NCBI GenBank assembly: GCA_021324795.1
Contig: JAJPIK010000096.1
Coordinates: forward strand, 1-39,574
Reading direction: 5' to 3'
Length of the DNA: 39,574 nt
From: Chloroflexota bacterium
GTDB lineage: Bacteria; Chloroflexota; UBA6077; FW602-bin22; CADDYW01
Shown here one piece after another: positions 34,630 through 39,574 of the stretch. Under the pieces are notes generated by a model, which did no database searches, was not told where the DNA came from, and saw only the letters and a list, made by a program, of their open reading frames with translations. The first letter of the stretch is position 1; every line of letters begins with the position of its first letter. The position numbers and the translations under genes were made by a program.

Positions 34630-37600
34630 TTACCATCCTCCCGCGCTACTTTTTGCCACCAGCGGCAGGTACACGTTCCGCGACACCGGCGGCTGATTCC
34701 CGTTCGCCCAGACGTACCCGAGCGCCATTCCCACGGGCACGGTCACCGTCTGGCCGTTCGAGCCGGTCAGGGTAATCGCGCCACTAGCCGCGGTATCGGG
34801 GGCGATTGTACTTGGATCTCCGGTGACGGTGATTGTCGCTGGGGTGCTGCCGCTCGACGCACTCAGGCTGATCCACGGCACGTTGGCGCTCGCCGTCCAG
34901 GTGAGTGAGCCGCCGCCGGCGTTGCCGATAATCAATTGGGCGGTCTGCTTGGTCGTGACGCCATCGGCGACGTGCCAAACGATCTGGGTCGGACCGACCG
35001 AAAGGGTTGGCCCGGGTAGGCTGAGATCGTCGCCCACGGTGATCGTGACCGAGGTCTGCGCCTGGAGCCCGGCGCTGTCGGTCGCGGTGAGTGTGATCAC
35101 GCTTTGACCGACCGGTAAATTACTCAACGTCACGAGGGAGCCGGTGCCCAATGAGCCGCTCTTGTCACTGCTCCAGGCGAGCCCGGAGGGAGCGACGCCG
35201 CTATCCTGGAAATCGTCCGCCTCACCAGCGAGATTGATGATCTGCCCGTAGCGGAATTGCGCCCCGTTACCCGGCGTGATGATGTGCGGCTGCGGTGGCT
35301 TGTTCGCCATCGTGAACAGCGGGCTATCCGCCTGGCCGGTCTGGACTCCCGCCGTCGCGATGACCCGGAAGAGGCTCGTCGTCCCACCACCCAGGCGTGA
35401 GGTATCGATCTGAACGGAGCTCGAGGTGAGATTACCCTGGATTGGCTGGAAGGTCGCGCCACCGTCGCGGCTGTAAAGCACGTCGAATGACATCGGTCCG
35501 CCCCCCGGCACGCTTGCATTCCAGCGTAGGGTGACCGTCCCCGAGACCGGGTTCGGCGCCCCCTGGAGGGCTACACCGCTCACGGTCGGCGGACTCGTTC
35601 CTACCGGGATGCTCGTCAAGACGGCTCCGTCCGACACCCGAACAACGCGCACCAAGGCAGTTCCTGAGACAAACGGCACGACCTGGCCGAAGCCAAGAAG
35701 CGCTGGGTCGGTCGCGTTCAAAGTGAAGGGGGTAAAGGGATAGTCGGCGAGCACCGTCCCGCTTCCGTTGAGCAGACGAATGCTGTACGGGCCCGGATTC
35801 CGCGTCGGAATGCTGGCGACGCTGGGCAGGCGACGGACGTGATTGAGGATCGCGGTCGGAACGTTCGGATAGATGACGCCGAAGGCGGTCAGCCAGTCGC
35901 CGGGGTTCGACTGGACCGTGGAGCGAGCCGGCGACGGCGGGTTAGCGATCATGTAATTGTACATGCCGGTGTAGGTGTAGTCGCTGATCCAGATGTTGCT
36001 GCAATAGCTCATCACGTCGAACCAGGACGCACCCGGGTAGACCGCCATCGGCAGGTTGATCGAGGGATCTGGATCGCCCACGTCGAAACCTTCCAGCGTG
36101 CTACCACCGGGACTGCTATCGGATGGTCCGATCTGACCACCGGTGTACGGATAGTTGGGGTCGCTCGCGGAGTTTTTACAGGTTGCCGCGCTGGCCGACG
36201 GGTGAGCGCGGCCGACGGCGTGGCCGATCTCGTGTCCGGCGTACCAGTCGGCATAGGAGCCGTCGTAGTCCCAGCCCCAGTTCCCGCTACCGGTCGGACC
36301 CGCCGCGTTCTTTGAATCGTCCTGGCCACGGGGGAAGTCACCGGCGGCGTCAGAGATCATGCCATAGTAGACCGTGTTCGCGCTCGCGCCATTCTCGGTT
36401 CGTAGCGCGCCGAGCTGATTGATCACATAGCCACTCGCGCAAAGGTTACCCTGACCGTTACAGCTAGGATCCGTTTGGTTCACCCGCGAGCCAAGCTGAT
36501 CGTCGCCAATGAACCAGAGATTCGTGCGCAGCCCAGGTCCCGGATCGCTGAAGTACCCCGGCTGACTGGCGAGTGGATAGACCCGGCGAAGCCAGGAATA
36601 GGTTTGCAAGATGTCCTTGACAAAGCGAGGGTAAAAGGTTTGGTTGTTCAGAACGTACCCGTAGGCGATGAACTGAACCTGGAGCCGCGGCGAGGGCTGG
36701 AAGTTAAAAGGACCGGCGTTGACCTGGTTATTCGCATAGGATTGTTGAAGAGGTAGCTGGTAAGGATTGAGAACTCCACACAGGGATAAGTTGCTGATCT
36801 CGGTCCACGACCAGGGCAGCTCGAAGAGAAAGCTCTGGTTGATGTCATCGCGGTTCGGCGACGGTTGCACTGTTAGCGAGGTTCCGACCGGATTGATCGG
36901 CACCAACGGGCCGTATGGGGTACTCGCGCAGCCATCGGCCGAGCCGTAGAGATAGGCGGTCACCCCCGGAACCGCCGGTCCGTCAGATTGTACGTACATG
37001 CGAACCATTGTCCGGCGATCCTGAATCAGCGGGACGCTGTTGTCGAGTCTCTGAACGCCCTGGGTTACTTCGAGTCCGGTGGCACGCATGTTGGTCATTG
37101 GCAGTGCCGAGGCGTTATTCGGCAGCCGGTAAGCAGCGTTACCATCGTTGGAGCCGTTGGCATCGGTCCAGAACAGATAGGTGCCATCCGTCATCAGCCC
37201 AGTGATTGCGTACGGCCCAGTCGTAGTCGAGGTGGTATAGATCGCCGTTTGCTGGCCATTATTCGAGCTTGATCGCAACGCTCGGAATACAACGTCGTAA
37301 TACGAAGAGAAGCACGGCGACGGGCTACAAGGGATTGTATGGCTCGCAAAGAAGTAAAGGTAGCTATCATCGCTAATCAGATCATAGACCGGGTCCGAGG
37401 TCGTATAGAGCGTCTGCAGGCCGGAGTTGGAATCGTTATTGTAAACGGAGATCGTTGTTCCCTGGGCAATGAAGACATTGTTGGTATAGACGCAGCCAAA
37501 CTTGATACTGCAGAAGAGGAGAAGCGATCCCTCGGGATAGTACGCGGTAACGCCGCTGTTCGCCAATTTTATTGCTGAGTTAGCCGAGCCCAGAGTGTGC

Positions 37601-38391
37601 CGCCAGAGTGTGCCGCTGTCGGTCCAATAGAGATAAGTTCCGTCGGAGGAGATGTTGGCCGCGTTCGTATCATTTGTAGAGTAGAGGATGTTGTAGTTAA
37701 ACGGGCCAGACTTTGGAACGTAGCCGACAGTGCCGAATGGCCCGCTCTGGTCGGCACCGTACGCGATAATATAGACGTTGTTGGCATCCTCCCCGAGGAA
37801 GAAAGGCTGCTGTGTCGGATCCCAGCCGTTCGAAACGAAATTATAGACAAGCTGAGGCTGGTCGCCGACGTTCGCATCGACCGAGAGGCGCTCCAGTCCA
37901 GTATCGTCGACCCAGTAGACGTAGCTGGCGTCCGCGACGAGATTCGACCGAAAGTGGTAGGGATTACAGGTCCCTGACGGGCGCGACTGGTTCGAGTAGA
38001 AGATCTGGCGGACGAATCCGCCGAGTGTCGAGCCGCTTGTCAGAACTTCTGGATCGCTCGCAGCAGATGGTCCAATCGTCGCTGAAGCAGGGGCACTGGC
38101 ACCCAACTCCGGCCCCTTGATGATTGGGGGACAGTAGGCCAGGGTGTGCCAGATGATCTTGTTCTGGGTCGTCGGCTGCACGAGCGTGAAATCGTTCACG
38201 CCGCTCGCCACAAGCGTCGCGGGGGTATCCTGAGCCATCAACCGGGCGTTGACGCGATCGGCGCCCGGGTCGGCCAGCGTGGTCGGTTGCGATGCACCGA
38301 CGACGCTGAAGACGATGAGACCCACGGCAAAGGCCAGCGGTAGGCGGCGAGGCCCCCGAGTCAAGGTCGTACGTAGCCACCTCGACAACAT
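34630..38391 (-). CDS. secreted multidomain metzincin-like zinc metalloprotease
   Basis: 1253 residues from ATG 38391, six bases after GGAGG; 15 upstream codons are rejected. A signal peptide covers about residues 1-36 (basic N-terminus, then LAFAVGLIVFSVVGASQ). Residues of about 130-460 contain repeated Y(V/L)(Y/F)W.D segments (YVYWVDD, YLYWTDS, YLFWTDA) suggesting a beta-propeller. The zinc site is HEIGHAVGRAH (720-730), followed 64 residues later by a Met-turn candidate DVMSYC (M794), together the metzincin signature. After it come a fibronectin-like unit, an Ig-like or PKD-like unit and a BACON-like domain (PWISLSASSG). The end NVYLPLVAKSSAGGW resembles tails I recall in exported Chloroflexota proteins. 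It is extracellular; the substrate is unknown. Confidence 0.83.
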   Translation of the reverse strand: MLSRWLRTTLTRGPRRLPLAFAVGLIVFSVVGASQPTTLADPGADRVNARLMAQDTPATLVASGVNDFTLVQPTTQNKIIWHTLAYCPPIIKGPELGASAPASATIGPSAASDPEVLTSGSTLGGFVRQIFYSNQSRPSGTCNPYHFRSNLVADASYVYWVDDTGLERLSVDANVGDQPQLVYNFVSNGWDPTQQPFFLGEDANNVYIIAYGADQSGPFGTVGYVPKSGPFNYNILYSTNDTNAANISSDGTYLYWTDSGTLWRHTLGSANSAIKLANSGVTAYYPEGSLLLFCSIKFGCVYTNNVFIAQGTTISVYNNDSNSGLQTLYTTSDPVYDLISDDSYLYFFASHTIPCSPSPCFSSYYDVVFRALRSSSNNGQQTAIYTTSTTTGPYAITGLMTDGTYLFWTDANGSNDGNAAYRLPNNASALPMTNMRATGLEVTQGVQRLDNSVPLIQDRRTMVRMYVQSDGPAVPGVTAYLYGSADGCASTPYGPLVPINPVGTSLTVQPSPNRDDINQSFLFELPWSWTEISNLSLCGVLNPYQLPLQQSYANNQVNAGPFNFQPSPRLQVQFIAYGYVLNNQTFYPRFVKDILQTYSWLRRVYPLASQPGYFSDPGPGLRTNLWFIGDDQLGSRVNQTDPSCNGQGNLCASGYVINQLGALRTENGASANTVYYGMISDAAGDFPRGQDDSKNAAGPTGSGNWGWDYDGSYADWYAGHEIGHAVGRAHPSASAATCKNSASDPNYPYTGGQIGPSDSSPGGSTLEGFDVGDPDPSINLPMAVYPGASWFDVMSYCSNIWISDYTYTGMYNYMIANPPSPARSTVQSNPGDWLTAFGVIYPNVPTAILNHVRRLPSVASIPTRNPGPYSIRLLNGSGTVLADYPFTPFTLNATDPALLGFGQVVPFVSGTALVRVVRVSDGAVLTSIPVGTSPPTVSGVALQGAPNPVSGTVTLRWNASVPGGGPMSFDVLYSRDGGATFQPIQGNLTSSSVQIDTSRLGGGTTSLFRVIATAGVQTGQADSPLFTMANKPPQPHIITPGNGAQFRYGQIINLAGEADDFQDSGVAPSGLAWSSDKSGSLGTGSLVTLSNLPVGQSVITLTATDSAGLQAQTSVTITVGDDLSLPGPTLSVGPTQIVWHVADGVTTKQTAQLIIGNAGGGSLTWTASANVPWISLSASSGSTPATITVTGDPSTIAPDTAASGAITLTGSNGQTVTVPVGMALGYVWANGNQPPVSRNVYLPLVAKSSAGGW

Positions 38392-38496
38392 CTGCGCCTC
38401 CTCGACGAGCTCGCATCTTCGTTCAGGGCAGCCCAAGTAAGGGGCTACCCGTTGTGCGGCTGTGATGCTACCACGATGAATGAGGAGAAATCAAGA

Positions 38497-38525
38497 GTGT
38501 AGTGCTCGGTCCCCGAGCACTACAC
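38497..38525. terminator. 13-bp hairpin at the end of thyX
   Basis: GTGTAGTGCTCGG (38497-38509) pairs with 38513-38525 around a TCC loop. The thyX stop codon (38522-38520) lies inside the right arm. No clear T-tract follows on the minus strand (TCTTGATTTC). It separates thyX from the protease gene. Confidence 0.55.
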
Positions 38526-39359
38526 CGAGTCGGGACGCGAGGCGCTTTCCATGCCATCCGGCGCCGGAGAATTCAACTCTTCGCCGCCAGCATCCGGCGG
38601 CTTGGCGGCCGGTGGCCGATTCGGAATCATGCTCTTGTGTGGACGAATTCTACTCAGCGGACATTTTTGGTAATCGCCGAGAGTCTCATCACAATAGCCG
38701 AGCCGATATTGACCGCACTTCGGCTGAATGAACTTCTTTAGCTCGGGAACAGCTTTCCCAACCTCACCACGCACCTTTGCCCAAAAGTGACGAATTTCCC
38801 ACTGAGCTCGAGTGCAAAGACGCTGGTCGGCAATGTGGAGGATCTCTTCGAAATTCACGGTGAACTGGATATTCGTGGCAGCGCTGTGCGGGAGAACGTA
38901 GCGCGCATCCTCGCCGGGAATCCCGGCCGCCAGCGCATCCTGGTAGAGTTGAGCGGCCTGCGCCATCAGGGTAACATAGCGATCGACCATCCCGGCCTTG
39001 ACCCAGGTCGATGGAATGATGTAGGGAAAATCGGCTCCCTTGAACTCGACGTAGCGCTGGCTCTGCTGATCGAAGACGATTCCCACGTGATGGCGAACGA
39101 ACTGGTGGGAGGTGATCCGCGACATGCCGCTCAAGCCGAAAGTGAAGTTTACCTGCTGCTTTGGCGAACCATGTCCGGTCGGCAGCCAACGCTCGAGAAA
39201 CTCGAGCATCGCTTCCCGACTGATCTTTCCTTCTTCGATCCGCCGACGAATGACGTGTGGCGGTAAGCTCGAGTAGCAGGTCCGGTAGGCGACATAGATT
39301 ACTGCCAGCGGATCCTTCGGGTAATCGAGCAGCTTGACGGTCGGGAATACCTCTGCCAT
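38520..39359 (-). CDS. thyX: FAD-dependent thymidylate synthase
   Basis: 279 residues. ATG 39359 is chosen, eight bases after AAGG; in-frame ATG 39365 and GTG 39368 overlap or touch that site. Blocks of the ThyX family are present: VAYRTCYSS, GHGSPKQQVNFTFGLSGMSR, split in the fold, then HQFVRHHVGIVFDQQSQRYV, and later QWEIRHFWAKV. The signature differs from the usual RHR-x7-S: it reads RHH followed by eight residues before S. A C-terminal cysteine cluster (KCGQYRLGYCDET, QKCPLSR) and a variable proline-rich tail follow. The enzyme methylates dUMP using methylene-tetrahydrofolate and FAD, in the cytoplasm. The gene is followed by a hairpin. Confidence 0.93.
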   Translation of the reverse strand: MAEVFPTVKLLDYPKDPLAVIYVAYRTCYSSLPPHVIRRRIEEGKISREAMLEFLERWLPTGHGSPKQQVNFTFGLSGMSRITSHQFVRHHVGIVFDQQSQRYVEFKGADFPYIIPSTWVKAGMVDRYVTLMAQAAQLYQDALAAGIPGEDARYVLPHSAATNIQFTVNFEEILHIADQRLCTRAQWEIRHFWAKVRGEVGKAVPELKKFIQPKCGQYRLGYCDETLGDYQKCPLSRIRPHKSMIPNRPPAAKPPDAGGEELNSPAPDGMESASRPDSV

Positions 39360-39574
39360 CGCCATCACCTTATTTCAACGGGACGAGATCGGAATCCGTA
39401 ACTCAGCCAGACGGCCTCACCCCCAGCCGACACGGAAACACGCCAGCCACATGTCGGCTCGCTGCAGACCAGCATACGTCGGGACGCCGCTGCGCGGCCT
39501 TGGAAAACCATAGCAGCAGCACCCGCTCCGTTTAGACACAATCGGGACAATAGAACGGGCAGACAGGGAGCGCC
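39360..39574. other. right-edge region upstream of thyX, no gene recognised
   Basis: No convincing coding frame, tRNA or terminator is seen. A minus-strand frame at 39365-39550 (61 codons) lacks a ribosome site and family features. An 8-bp stem (39425-39432 with 39452-39459, 19-base loop) lies in what would be the thyX leader and might be regulatory, but the evidence is weak. Confidence 0.4.

Noticed and set aside
35839..36315. Plus-strand frame of 158 codons opposite the metalloprotease
   Set aside because: Antisense shadow of the zinc-site region; no start signal and no family features.
39365..39550. Minus-strand 61-codon frame at the right edge
   Set aside because: No ribosome site or recognisable features, and it occupies the likely thyX leader.

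Overview
The window looks like a chromosomal segment of a Chloroflexota bacterium, possibly a Thermomicrobia-like lineage. The main reason is the run of very large polytopic proteins of the Chlor_Arch_YYY/DUF2298 and TIGR03663 (Agl23-like) types, which are known mostly from Chloroflexota and some archaea. A type III pantothenate kinase, a ThyX thymidylate synthase, a bifunctional-nuclease (DUF151) protein, a single-domain ArsA-like ATPase and a secreted multidomain protein ending in a YLPLV-type tail fit the same picture. This is inference from gene content; no rRNA or tRNA is present to confirm it.

Positions 1-18000, minus strand: an approximately 18-kb run of giant membrane genes, tightly spaced or overlapping and transcribed right to left. 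In transcription order it holds a GT-C glycosyltransferase fused to a DUF2298 domain, split by one in-frame TAG; a stand-alone DUF2298 protein; two TIGR03663-like paralogs, the second with a six-blade NHL propeller; a GT-C protein with an N-terminal extracytoplasmic domain; and a GT-C protein with tandem PA14-like domains that runs off the left edge. A perfect 28-bp hairpin and a sigma70-like promoter sit late in the run. Together these look like a lipid-linked-sugar or cell-surface glycosylation locus.

Positions 18100-18700: two small plus-strand genes of unknown function. Positions 18756-23617, minus: a three-gene run of an amylo-alpha-1,6-glucosidase-like enzyme, a GH15 glucoamylase-like enzyme and an UlaG-like metallo-hydrolase, suggesting glycogen or alpha-glucan breakdown. 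Positions 23838-27128, minus: a bifunctional-nuclease protein closed by a clear intrinsic terminator, then an ArsA/Get3-like ATPase, an HD-domain hydrolase and a TatD-family hydrolase.

Positions 27406-34503, plus: coaX and coaBC (coenzyme A synthesis), an oligopeptide-type ABC importer comprising a lipoprotein and two permeases but no ATPase, and gap (glycolysis). Positions 34630-39359, minus: a secreted metzincin-like metalloprotease and thyX.

Notable non-coding content: four long hairpins with tiny loops at gene ends, a family of three related CCCTCAcC-type repeats (two of them inverted around coaBC), a predicted leaderless promoter for coaX, a leader hairpin that masks the gap ribosome binding site, and a TTGACA promoter with a roughly 170-nt leader ahead of the ABC importer. 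No CRISPR array, insertion sequence, tRNA or rRNA was seen, and no stretch above 300 bases is gene-free.
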